Shown here piece by piece: positions 1 to 6,716 of a DNA stretch of 15,853 nt (position 1 is its first letter; each line of letters begins with the position of its first letter). The position numbers and the translations under genes were made by a program. The notes beneath the pieces were generated by a model. It saw only the letters and a list, made by a program, of their open reading frames with translations. It was not told the DNA's origin and did not search any database. The stretch is taken from assembly GCA_964353405.1 (NCBI GenBank), contig CAYGWJ010000018.1, positions 1 through 15,853 on the forward strand, given 5' to 3'. This DNA is from JBGLNJ01 sp964353405. Its GTDB lineage: Bacteria; Chloroflexota; Anaerolineae; Fen-1058.

Positions 1-1549
1 GTTTCCTATCGAGTGTACGGGATGACCACTGCGGCGGCGGTGGATTCGATGATGAAAAGCCTTGATTCTCTAGCCTGCGACACGCGCCGTCATGTTCACT
101 CGCACGAGGCGACCCGTACATGCAACTGGAATCCGCTCTAATGTGCTCAGCGATTTTATCCAGCCACCAGCGCTGCTCGGCCGTAAATGCGCGCCTGCTG
201 GCCTCGTGCGCTGCGATCCATTCGGCGTGCCGCGCGCGCACCCGGTCGGGATACGGGATCAGCTCGTCGTCCAGTTGCACCGCGTGCCGCACCAGCGAGA
301 CCACGTCGGTCAGCACGCGCCGCGCGCCCACGCCGCGCACCTTATCCTTTTCCAGTTGCGCATAAGCCAGCCACAACGCCTCGGTGCTCCACGCCTGCGG
401 CGGCCGCTCCAACTGCTCGGCCAATTCCTTGACCTGCTGGAACGTCAGGTGTCGCTGGCTGTAGGGCTGGCCGTAGATGATTTGCAGCGCGGTGATTTCG
501 TCGCGATGGTCGGCGAGGAATTGCCGGAACGATTCCACCGTCGCGCGAGCGCGGTCGCTATCGGCCTGGCTGAACCCGGCCTCGCGCACGCGATCCACGC
601 TCACGCGGTCAATCGTCTGCTCGTTGCGCTGTTGAATCGCGATCAACAGGTTGCGCAGTTGCGGGTTATCAAACGGCGCGACGGCCTGCGCCACCAGATT
701 CTGGGCGACCACGAGGGTCGCCCCTACGCCACCGCCCTGTAGGGGCAACCCTTGTGGTTGCCCCCTATCGGGGTCAATTGCGTCCAGGATCGCATTGGCA
801 AGATCGTGCAAGGTGCGCTCGCCGCTGGCGGCCTTGATGTTGAACACGTCCTGCGGCGTCAACGTCCGTTCCAGCCGCGCCAATCGCCCCGCCAGCGACG
901 AGAGCGTATCGGGATCGTGCGCGCCCAGCGCCACGGCTTCCAGCAATTTGTCGAACGGCACCGAGCGTTTGCGCTCCAGCGTCTGCGCGTCGAATTTCTC
1001 CTGCTCCACCACGCCCACTGCGTCCACGATCACAAAGTGCGTCTTGTGGCGCGCGTCCGGCGTCACCGCCTGCAAATCCGTCGAACTGATGCCGCGCGTG
1101 CCGCGCCCGAGCATCTGCTCGAAATAATGGCGCGACTTGACGGCGCGCATGAACATCACAATCTCAATCGGCTTGACGTCCGTGCCCGCCGCGATCATGT
1201 CCACCGTCACCGCGATGCGCGGGTTGAACGAGTTGCGGAACGCGGCGATCAGGTCATCCGGCTTGACGCCGGTCACGCGATAGGTGATTTTCTGGCAAAA
1301 GTCGTTGCCGCGCCCAAACTCTTGGCGCACGATGCGCACAATATCTTCGGCGTGGCTGTCGTCTTTGGCAAAGATGAGCGTCTTGGGCACCTCGGCGCGG
1401 CCCGGAAAAATCTCGGTGAACGGCTTGTCGCGGAACGTGCGGATGACGGTGCGAATCTGGCTCTCTGAGACCACGTCGCGGTCAAGCTGGCCCGCGGCGC
1501 AGGTCAGCTCTTCGTCGAGTTGCTCCCAGCGCACATCGCGCGTCTGCAT
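1..1549 (-). pseudogene. hsdR: HsdR, type I restriction endonuclease R subunit, C-terminal part only
   Basis: The minus strand is open from 1862 down to the window edge. From about 1580 leftwards it reads as HsdR: an RWEQLEDEL segment, then helicase domain 2 with PKTLIFAKDDSHAEDIV, the motif V-like VTVDMIAAGTDVKP and the motif VI-like YFEQMLGRGTRG, then the helical C-terminal (EcoEI_R_C-like) domain. HsdR normally translocates DNA and cuts it with HsdM/HsdS. Here the N-terminal PD-(D/E)xK nuclease domain and helicase domain 1 with the Walker A motif are absent, and the reading frame upstream of about 1600 has no HsdR resemblance. The start used is the in-frame ATG at 1549, nearest to the recognisable sequence; it has no convincing ribosome site. 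At the other end, homology seems to fade after WWLDKIAEHI (about 140), where the usual tail is not recognisable, and the frame runs off the window. No hsdM or hsdS is visible. A repeat element is read through in frame at 714-767. Probably a non-functional remnant. Confidence 0.75.
714..767. repeat. Palindromic repeat inside hsdR
   Basis: Two nested inverted repeats. GGGGCAACC (742-750) pairs with GGTTGCCCC (756-764) around a 5-nt loop, and GTCGCCCCTAC (716-726) pairs with GTAGGGGCAAC (739-749) with one mismatch. The TAGGGGC(A/G)ACC core is typical of a dispersed repeat. It is read through in frame and encodes a Gly/Gln/Leu-rich stretch that replaces sequence normally found in this HsdR region. 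Confidence 0.7.
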
Positions 1550-1633
1550 TGTTCGCTTTGGTAATCGTTCGCCCGCGCGAAAAGGCCGCACGCGCAAGCG
1601 GTCCAGCGTTTGCTGGGCGAACTGCTCGCGCGG

Positions 1634-1662
1634 TAGATAGAAACTGGGATGTATGGTATAAT
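1634..1662 (+). promoter_or_regulatory. Sigma70-type promoter with extended -10
   Basis: -35-like TAGATA (1634-1639), a 17-bp spacer and a perfect -10 TATAAT (1657-1662) preceded by TGG (extended -10). The predicted start is near 1669. No coding sequence begins soon after it; the next feature is a strong terminator at 1710-1748. Confidence 0.55.
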
Positions 1663-1668
1663 ACAATT

Positions 1669-1748
1669 CAGTAGAATGTTGTAACTCCTGTCTCGGTTGA
1701 TCAGCAATCACCGCCCAGGCAGAAGATGCCTGGGCGGTTTCTGTTTTT
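1669..1748 (+). ncRNA. Candidate small RNA, about 80 nt
   Basis: This is the interval between the predicted transcription start of the extended -10 promoter and the T-tract of the terminator. The only reading frame inside is trivial (ATG TTG TAA at 1676). It runs opposite to the upstream side of the hsdR remnant. It may be a free-standing small RNA or a leader that is terminated before reaching the gene at 1983. No known RNA family was recognised, and the call depends entirely on the promoter-terminator pair. Confidence 0.35.
1710..1748 (+). terminator. Rho-independent terminator
   Basis: Perfect 12-bp stem ACCGCCCAGGCA (1710-1721) / TGCCTGGGCGGT (1727-1738) with loop GAAGA, followed by a T-rich tail ending in five Ts (1744-1748). 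It is oriented for plus-strand transcripts; no T-tract follows on the minus side. No plus-strand protein gene precedes it. From here to 1982 nothing else was recognised. Confidence 0.8.
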
Positions 1749-1982
1749 CCGCCGGTTCGAAGCATACTCCAGTCTACTGCCGAGGCTCGCCCACAGGAAC
1801 AGCGATTCGGCGCCGGTGGCGGTTTTCGCAGTGGCAGTCGTAGCGGAGGGTGGGATCGGCGTTAGCCAGTCTCAGAACCGTTAGTGGGCGCGGCCTCTCG
1901 CGTCGCGCTTGAAACGCCGGTAGGGCCAGGTCGCGCGCCTGAGCGGGTGTGATCCATCTGCAACAAGCAGGAGGAGGTAGCG

Positions 1983-2204
1983 ATGAGTTTCCAGCGATTG
2001 CAGCCGGGGGCCCTGGCCCAAGCGGTGCGTGATCTGTTGGGCAGAAGCCACACGCGCAGACTCACGCCAAACGACAAGCGATGGCTGACCGAAGCCGGCG
2101 AGCGGATGAGCGCCGAAGCGGCCTTGGTAGACGCGATTGAGTTGTTCCAGGCGCGGGCGGCGATCCAACACGAGATCGAGTTGCTCAAATCAGCCGTGGC
2201 CTGA
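1983..2204 (+). CDS. Small hypothetical protein, 73 aa
   Basis: Start ATG at 1983 is fixed by a perfect AGGAGG (1972-1977) with a 5-nt spacer. The product is mostly helical in character, rich in Ala, Leu, Arg and Glu. It has an N-terminal RLQPGALAQAVRDLL segment and a C-terminal amphipathic helix ending in EIELLKSAVA. It has no signal peptide, membrane segment, cysteine pair or recognisable motif. A second small gene follows 37 nt downstream in the same direction, so the two are probably co-transcribed. The overlapping minus-strand frames lack ribosome sites and look like shadows. Function unknown. Confidence 0.6.
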   Translation: MSFQRLQPGALAQAVRDLLGRSHTRRLTPNDKRWLTEAGERMSAEAALVDAIELFQARAAIQHEIELLKSAVA

Positions 2205-2241
2205 ATCTCGGGATGATATACGCCAATGGGATGGAGGAAAA

Positions 2242-2541
2242 ATGGATGCGAGAATCGGCACACGGCTGTGGGATCGGGGCAAGGTGTACAAGGGTGATGA
2301 GCGTATCGCCGAGGTAGTGTACGCTCTACAAGTCGTGCAGGAGACCATTGGCGGCGTGGAGCAACAGAGCATCACCGGTCAGGTCAGAGTGGTTGAAGGC
2401 AAACGAGATTTGATCAATGAGGGCACTCTGATCTTACAACTCGGGGGCGGCCGCAAGTGGGAGTTTTTTGCGTCAATAGATATGGGATCGGGTGTGTATA
2501 ACGTTATGGATGCACGCAGGTTAGGTTTGGCATCTCACTAA
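2242..2541 (+). CDS. Small hypothetical protein, 99 aa
   Basis: Start ATG at 2242 follows GGAGG (2233-2237) by 4 nt. The protein looks soluble, with alternating hydrophobic residues suggesting a mainly beta fold: GKVYKGDERIAEVVYALQVV near the start, then TGQVRVVEGKRD, then LILQLGGGRKWEFFASIDMG. It has no transmembrane segment or metal-binding motif. It follows the 73-aa gene closely in the same orientation, so the pair may function together, but no partner or pathway can be named. I do not recognise the family. Confidence 0.6.
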   Translation: MDARIGTRLWDRGKVYKGDERIAEVVYALQVVQETIGGVEQQSITGQVRVVEGKRDLINEGTLILQLGGGRKWEFFASIDMGSGVYNVMDARRLGLASH

Positions 2542-2862
2542 CCATCGGGCTTGTCCGACTATTCGTGCCTTGAGCTGTCGGGCATAGTTGCCTCGCGCTG
2601 GCTGACCCAAAGTTTGCCCCCCCGCATGTCAGCCCCGACCAGACTGGCCCCGCTCAGACAGACCTCGTGCGAGTTACCCCTACAGCTTTTCCGGTTCATA
2701 TGCGTAATACTAAATGGTTGCCGCTGAGATGTCTTGACTGCCAAAGGCTTGATTGACCGATGCGAAATGTCAGCGAATTGTTCCTTGCTCTTCAAGCTAA
2801 CCGGCTGGACACAAAGTACAATATCAACATGATATTTTGTTGGCCTATTTGTGAGGCCGGGA
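2542..2862. other. Gene-poor spacer
   Basis: This spacer contains no intact gene. It includes the pentapeptide-like scrap on the minus strand (2559-2699), a C7/G7 homopolymer at 2614-2620, and a 17-bp palindrome AATATC-N5-GATATT (2820-2836) overlapping a possible -10 TACAAT (2817-2822) ahead of the YccF-like gene. Nothing else was recognised. Confidence 0.5.
2559..2699 (-). pseudogene. Possible remnant of a pentapeptide-repeat protein
   Basis: The minus strand from an ATG at 2699 reads MNRKSCRGNSHEVCLSGASL and continues VGADMRG, with the A(D/N/S)LxG spacing typical of pentapeptide repeats. It then runs through a seven-G homopolymer (2614-2620). Removing one G continues the pattern as GADMRGANFGSA, which suggests a frameshift. 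Only two or three repeats are visible, there is no ribosome site, and the unshifted frame stops at 2559-2561. Short and speculative; it could be chance similarity. Confidence 0.3.
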
Positions 2863-3294
2863 ATGAAGAACAAAATGACTACCGCAACGATTGTCGCCAA
2901 GAAAAATCCAGGCTGCCTGGTGCAGCTTGTCTGGTTCGCACTCGTCGGCTGGTGGCTGGGCCAGGCGTGGATCGCCGTCGCGTGGTTTCTGGCCGCTACC
3001 ATTGTCGGCATGCCGCTTGCCATCGTGATGTTCAACCGCGCGCCGCAAGTCATCGCCTTGCGTGGCGAGACGGAACTGCTTGTGCGGAGCGGGGACGGGC
3101 GGACTGTCGTGACGGCGCGAAGCGTGCCGCAGGTCAACCTCCTGCTGCGCGCGCTGTACTTTATCCTCGTCGGCTGGTGGCTCAGCGCGCTGTGGATCGA
3201 AGCGGCGTTTTGGCTGTGCGCCACCCTCATCGGCCTGCCACTCGGTTTCTGGATGTTTGACCGCGTGCCAGCCATCGTCTCGCTTCGCCGGTAA
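2863..3294 (+). CDS. YccF-like integral membrane protein
   Basis: Two copies of the YccF-type unit are visible: WFALVGWWLGQAWIAVAW...TIVGMPLAIVMFNRAP and YFILVGWWLSALWIEAAF...TLIGLPLGFWMFDRVP. Each is a hydrophobic hairpin with the GWW(L/x) and GLPLG(x)WMF(N/D)RxP signatures, separated by a soluble loop of about 35 residues. Expected location is the cytoplasmic membrane. Family function is not well defined, and length (about 143 aa) matches E. coli YccF (148 aa). The ATG at 2863 has GTGAGG six bases upstream; a GTG at 2851 and an ATG at 2875 are alternatives. It stands alone between a gene-poor spacer and a hairpin repeat. Confidence 0.75.
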   Translation: MKNKMTTATIVAKKNPGCLVQLVWFALVGWWLGQAWIAVAWFLAATIVGMPLAIVMFNRAPQVIALRGETELLVRSGDGRTVVTARSVPQVNLLLRALYFILVGWWLSALWIEAAFWLCATLIGLPLGFWMFDRVPAIVSLRR

Positions 3295-3297
3295 AGG

Positions 3298-3364
3298 ATA
3301 AAGGCAGAGGGATGAAGGATGAAAACGGTGAATTCCGCCTTCCGTCCTCATCCTTCATCCTTTG
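3298..3364. repeat. GGATGAAGGATGA inverted-repeat element
   Basis: GGATGAAGGATGA (3311-3323) and its exact reverse complement TCATCCTTCATCC (3348-3360) flank a 24-nt loop. Flanking AAGGATAAAGG and CTTTGCG extend the similarity. It lies between the stop of the YccF-like gene and the acs promoter and could fold into a long hairpin. The motif resembles dispersed intergenic repeats of many GC-rich genomes. Confidence 0.65.
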
Positions 3365-3390
3365 CGTAAGCAAGCCTCACTGAGTATAAT
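3362..3390 (+). promoter_or_regulatory. Probable acs promoter
   Basis: Perfect -10 TATAAT (3385-3390) with a weak -35 TTGCGT (3362-3367) at 17 bp. The transcript would have a 5' leader of about 90 nt before the acs ATG. The octamer TTGCGTAA occurs at both ends of this region (3362-3369 and 3443-3450). Confidence 0.5.
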
Positions 3391-3485
3391 ACCCCCTCGT
3401 CAGCCAGGGTCTCAGCCTCATTGCGCCAGGCGCTGCCCTCGCTTGCGTAAAGCCGCCCGCCAAATCATAGGAAAGGAAAAAAGCT

Positions 3486-5390
3486 ATGTCGAACAAAAGC
3501 CCGCAAGAGGTTTACCCGCCCTCACCCGATATCGTCGCCGCCGCCCACATCAAAAGCTATGAAGAGATGGCCCATGCCGCCGACCAAGACCTGGAAGCTT
3601 TTTGGGCCGAGCGCGCGCAAGAATTCGTGTGGTTCAAGCCGTGGGACAAGGTCCTGGACGACTCGAACAAACCCTTTTACAAATGGTTCGTCGGCGCGCA
3701 GACGAACATTGCCTACAACTGCCTCGACCGTCACGTCCAGACGTGGCGGCGCAACAAGCTCGCCCTGATCTGGGAAGGCGAGAAAGGCGACGTGCGCACG
3801 TTCAGCTACCACGCGCTCAACCGCGAGGTGTGCATGTTCGCCAACGTGCTGCGGAGCATGGGCGTCAGGAAAGGCGACCGCGTGACGATTTACATGGGCC
3901 GCGTGCCCGAGCTGCCCATCGCCATGCTGGCCTGCGCCAAGCTCGGCGCGGTGCACTCGGTCGTGTATGGCGGCTTTTCCGTCGAGGCGCTGCATGGCCG
4001 CATCGAAGACAGCCAGTCCAACGTCGTCGTCACTTGCGACGGCGGCTGGATGAATGGCAAGATCGTCGAACTGAAAAAGATTGTGGACGAAGCTCTCAAG
4101 CGCTGCGCCACGATCGAGCACGTCATCGTCGTCAAGCGCACCGGGCAAGAAGTGATGATGGAAGCCGGGCGCGATTACTGGTATCATGATCTTATGGCGC
4201 TGCCCATTGCGAAAGCAGCCTCGGGTGGCAACCGCTGCGACACCGAAGTGACGGACGCCGAAGACCCCCTGTTCATGCTGTACACCTCCGGCACGACGGG
4301 CAAGCCCAAAGCGATTCTCCACACGCACGGCGGCTACATGGTGGGTGTCGCAACAACGCTCAAGTGGGCCTTTGATTTGAAGGAAGATGACCGCTGGTGG
4401 TGCTCTGCCGATCCGGGTTGGATCACGGGGCACTCGTATATCGTCTACGGGCCGCTGCTCCTGGGCGCGACGAGCTTTATGTACGAAGGCGCGCCGACTT
4501 GGCCCTACCCCAATCGCTGGTGGAGCATGGTAGAAAAGTACGGCATCAACGTGTTCTACACCGCACCCACAGCGATCCGGGGACTCATGCGCTTTGGCGA
4601 GGCGTGGCCTAACCGACATGATCTCTCGTCGCTGCGCTTGCTCGGCACCGTGGGCGAGCCGATCAACCCCGAAGCGTGGCGCTGGTATCACCGCGTCATC
4701 GGCAAAGAGAACTGCCCTGTCATTGACACGTGGTGGCAGACCGAGACCGGCATGTTCATGATCACGCCGCTGCCGGTGACGCCGCTCAAGCCCGGCAGCG
4801 CGACGAAACCTTTCCCCGGCGTCGAGGCCGATGTGTACGACGAGTCAGGCAAGCCGGTCGCGCCCGGTGAAGAAGGCTTCCTGGTGCTCAAGCGCCCGTG
4901 GCCTGCGATGCTGCGCACCATCTACCAAGACCCAGACAGGTATGTGGCTCAATACTGGAGCAAATATCCGGGCGTCTACTTTACGGGCGACAGCGCGCGC
5001 AAGGACGAGGATGGTTATTTCTGGATCATCGGACGCGTGGACGACGTGATCAAAGTGTCGGGCTATCGCCTGGGAACGGCGGAAGTCGAAAGCGCGCTGG
5101 TCAGTCATCCCGCCGTGGCCGAAGCGGCTGCCATCGGCCTGCCACACGAGATCAAGGGCCACGCGATTTATACCTACGTGATCCTCAAGGCTGGTCACGA
5201 GCCTTCGGAGGCATTGGCGGAGGAACTCAAAGCGCACGTCGGTCACGAGATGGGACCGATTGCCAAGCCGGAAAAGATCACCTTCGTGCCGCAGTTGCCC
5301 AAGACACGCAGTGGCAAGATCATGCGGCGCGTGCTCAAGGCCCGCGCGCAAGGATTGCCCGAAGGCGACCTGACAACGCTGGAGGAGTGA
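3486..5390 (+). CDS. acs: Acetyl-CoA synthetase (AMP-forming)
   Basis: It activates acetate to acetyl-CoA via acetyl-AMP in the cytoplasm. At 634 aa it has the usual family length. Visible motifs are the phosphate-binding YTSGTTGKPK (residues 266-275), the acyl-pocket motif DTWWQTETG (from residue 414), the FTGDSARKDEDGYFWIIGR segment with its adenylate-binding Asp, the hinge/A8 region GYRLGTAEVE, and the C-terminal A10 motif PKTRSGKIMRR. Lys611 of A10 is the catalytic lysine that acetylation silences in characterised homologues. The A8 motif has Tyr where many Acs enzymes have His (GHRLGTAE), a minor variation. The ATG at 3486 is preceded by a purine-rich GGAAAGGAAAAAAG stretch. It has its own promoter and ends at a palindromic element, so it is probably monocistronic. 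Other short-chain acyl-CoA synthetases are possible, but the double Trp favours acetate. Confidence 0.93.
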   Translation: MSNKSPQEVYPPSPDIVAAAHIKSYEEMAHAADQDLEAFWAERAQEFVWFKPWDKVLDDSNKPFYKWFVGAQTNIAYNCLDRHVQTWRRNKLALIWEGEKGDVRTFSYHALNREVCMFANVLRSMGVRKGDRVTIYMGRVPELPIAMLACAKLGAVHSVVYGGFSVEALHGRIEDSQSNVVVTCDGGWMNGKIVELKKIVDEALKRCATIEHVIVVKRTGQEVMMEAGRDYWYHDLMALPIAKAASGGNRCDTEVTDAEDPLFMLYTSGTTGKPKAILHTHGGYMVGVATTLKWAFDLKEDDRWWCSADPGWITGHSYIVYGPLLLGATSFMYEGAPTWPYPNRWWSMVEKYGINVFYTAPTAIRGLMRFGEAWPNRHDLSSLRLLGTVGEPINPEAWRWYHRVIGKENCPVIDTWWQTETGMFMITPLPVTPLKPGSATKPFPGVEADVYDESGKPVAPGEEGFLVLKRPWPAMLRTIYQDPDRYVAQYWSKYPGVYFTGDSARKDEDGYFWIIGRVDDVIKVSGYRLGTAEVESALVSHPAVAEAAAIGLPHEIKGHAIYTYVILKAGHEPSEALAEELKAHVGHEMGPIAKPEKITFVPQLPKTRSGKIMRRVLKARAQGLPEGDLTTLEE

Positions 5391-5395
5391 CGCAC

Positions 5396-5443
5396 GGGCG
5401 TTCATGTAAGGGCGTTCCATTGAACGCCCCGACATGAACGCCC
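5396..5443. repeat. Nested palindromic element after acs
   Basis: Outer arms GGGCGTTCATGT (5396-5407) and ACATGAACGCCC (5432-5443) enclose inner arms GGGCGTTC (5410-5417) and GAACGCCC (5422-5429). Both pairs are exact. It begins five bases after the acs stop codon and may act as a 3' stabilising hairpin or weak terminator, without a T-tract. The TGAACGCCCC core recurs at 13122-13131. Confidence 0.75.
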
Positions 5444-5453
5444 TAACCACAGG

Positions 5454-5482
5454 TTGAGAGCCTCTGCGAACGATGGTATAAT
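5454..5482 (+). promoter_or_regulatory. Promoter of the beta-grasp operon
   Basis: -35 TTGAGA (5454-5459), a 17-bp spacer and -10 TATAAT (5477-5482) preceded by TGG (extended -10). The predicted start is near 5489, about 23 nt before the ATG at 5512. Confidence 0.8.
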
Positions 5483-5511
5483 CGCTGCATCCTGTGGACA
5501 AAGGAACATGC

Positions 5512-5964
5512 ATGACCACACCCGTACCTGCCCTAAAACCATCGCGGCTCATCAAGCCGACGTCAGACACACCTTATCATATTGATTTCGATTGGTGGAA
5601 CAAAGCCGACCGCGACCTGCGCGTCTATCTCAAGAGCCACCTGTGCGAAATGCACCGCGAGATGTACGCCGAAGCCTCCGCCGACCCGGTGGATTGGGTG
5701 GACGCGCACACGGCGCAAGTCAAGCCGATTGACGGCATCCTGTACCAGTTGCGCACGCATTGCAGCCTTCAGCCCGAATATATTCACGACCTGACATCCG
5801 TCGTGGACGCCGTCTTTCGCGTGTTCATGGTCAACGACAACCAGCCGATGAGCCCCCACGAGTTGGGGAAACGCATCGGCAAGGACCCGGAGCTGATTCT
5901 CAGAGCCATCAGCGGCAAGACAGTCTACAAGGGTCTGCGCCCGGTGATAGAAGGAGCCAGGTGA
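5512..5964 (+). CDS. Conserved-looking hypothetical protein, first gene of beta-grasp operon
   Basis: The ATG at 5512 has AAGGA (5501-5505) six bases upstream; an in-frame GTG at 5494 lies too close to the predicted transcription start. The product is 150 aa and soluble. The N-terminal half carries DFDWWNKADRDLRVYLKSHLC and EMHREMYAEASADPVDW. The C-terminal part (MSPHELGKRIGKDPELILRAIS) looks like a winged-helix or helix-turn-helix unit by pattern, which is an inference. It has only two cysteines, no metal-binding pattern and no membrane segment. Its stop overlaps the GTG start of the ThiS/MoaD-like gene (GTGA, 5961-5964), so the products are probably made together. I do not recognise the family; it could be a dedicated partner of the small beta-grasp protein or a regulator. 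Confidence 0.7.
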   Translation: MTTPVPALKPSRLIKPTSDTPYHIDFDWWNKADRDLRVYLKSHLCEMHREMYAEASADPVDWVDAHTAQVKPIDGILYQLRTHCSLQPEYIHDLTSVVDAVFRVFMVNDNQPMSPHELGKRIGKDPELILRAISGKTVYKGLRPVIEGAR

Positions 5965-6203
5965 AAGTCGGCCTCCGGCTCCAGGCCATCTTGCGCCGCT
6001 ATCGGCCCGCCGGCTTTACGAGCGATGTCATCGAAATGGACCTGGCCAACGGTGCGACAGTGCGCGATGCCGTCGAAGCGTTGAGTGTGCCAGTGAATCT
6101 GGTGCAGGCTGTCTTTATCAACGAGGAACAGGGCGCGCTCGACACCGCGCTTGCAGAGGGCGACAGGGTGCGGGTCTTTCCGCCCGTCGTAGGTGGATCA
6201 TGA
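5961..6203 (+). CDS. ThiS/MoaD-family beta-grasp (ubiquitin-like) protein
   Basis: An 80-aa protein of the small sulfur-carrier type. It has an N-terminal strand MKVGLRLQAILRRY, the central NGATVRDAVEALSVP (ThiS/MoaD-like GATVRDxxxxL), FINEEQGALDTALAEGDRV, and the C-terminal FPPVVGGS. In MoaD and ThiS the C-terminal Gly-Gly is adenylated and thiocarboxylated by an E1-like enzyme; here one Ser follows the Gly-Gly. The GTG start at 5961 overlaps the upstream stop, and the stop overlaps the next ATG (ATGA, 6200-6203), giving tight translational coupling. No moaE, thiF or other cofactor gene is in the window, so assignment to molybdopterin, tungstopterin, thiamine or another thiolation pathway is open. 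Confidence 0.8.
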   Translation: MKVGLRLQAILRRYRPAGFTSDVIEMDLANGATVRDAVEALSVPVNLVQAVFINEEQGALDTALAEGDRVRVFPPVVGGS

Positions 6204-6616
6204 AAGTTTTCATTGCTGGCATCATGCAGGGATCGCGTCTGGACAAGGACGTAGAAGACCAGGGTTATCGCGAGCGCATCGCCTCGGCGATTCGCGCGCG
6301 TGTGCCGGACGCGGACATCCTCGACCCGTGGGCGCTTCACCCCGACAGCCCTACCTATGACTTTGAACGCGGCAAGCAGATCTATCTGAGTCTGAACGAT
6401 GCGGCAGCACAAGCACAAGTGTTAGTAGCTTACGTGCCGCAAGCGAGCATGGGCACCGCCATCGAAATGTGGCAGGCCTTTCAAGCCGGAGCGCGCATTT
6501 ACACCATCTCGCCGCTGACCGAAAACTGGGTCGTCAAGTTTCTCTCCGACCGGGTGTTCGCCACACTGGACGAGTTTATCCAATTCGTGGAGCGCGATGG
6601 GTTCGTGACACCCTAG
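6200..6616 (+). CDS. Nucleoside 2-deoxyribosyltransferase-like protein
   Basis: A 138-aa Rossmann-like protein. It has the N-terminal FIAGIMQGS loop, a central DPWALHPDSPTYDF segment, a VLVAYVPQASMGTAIEMWQAF segment resembling the (P)xxSxGTxxEL signature of nucleoside 2-deoxyribosyltransferases and related DUF4406-like proteins, and a C-terminal IYTISPLTENWVVKFLSD. These enzymes cleave or transfer N-glycosidic bonds of nucleosides or nucleotides; the acid in GTAIEM would be the catalytic or substrate-binding Glu by analogy. The ATG overlaps the stop of the beta-grasp gene, and a terminator follows at 6664. Its substrate and its link to the sulfur-carrier-like protein are unknown. Confidence 0.7.
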   Translation: MKVFIAGIMQGSRLDKDVEDQGYRERIASAIRARVPDADILDPWALHPDSPTYDFERGKQIYLSLNDAAAQAQVLVAYVPQASMGTAIEMWQAFQAGARIYTISPLTENWVVKFLSDRVFATLDEFIQFVERDGFVTP

Positions 6617-6663
6617 CCGCCCAAGCCATAAGCCGTTGGCCCTCAACACTGACCGTCACCTTG

Positions 6664-6698
6664 CGCCGGGCACATCCAGCTTGCCCGGCGTTGTTATT
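6664..6698 (+). terminator. Rho-independent terminator of the beta-grasp operon
   Basis: Perfect 9-bp stem CGCCGGGCA (6664-6672) / TGCCCGGCG (6682-6690) with a 9-nt loop, followed by TTGTTATT. It lies about 50 nt after the stop of the deoxyribosyltransferase-like gene. Confidence 0.7.
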
Positions 6699-6716
6699 GA
6701 CAACATGGAGCAACAC

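Noticed and set aside
92..1468. Plus-strand open frames over the hsdR region
   Set aside because: The minus-strand reading gives unmistakable HsdR helicase motifs; the plus-strand products are Arg/His/Ala-rich with no recognisable domain.
1862..2263. Minus-strand open frames opposite the two small genes
   Set aside because: The plus-strand genes have strong AGGAGG and GGAGG sites at correct spacing; the minus-strand frames have none.
3522..4691. Long minus-strand open frame of 389 codons within acs
   Set aside because: It is antisense to a fully recognisable acetyl-CoA synthetase, has no motif or ribosome site, and has the His/Arg-rich composition of a GC-rich shadow frame.
6696..6701. TTGACA as a -35 for the M23 peptidase gene
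   Set aside because: The matching -10 position would lie inside the coding region and has no TATAAT-like hexamer.
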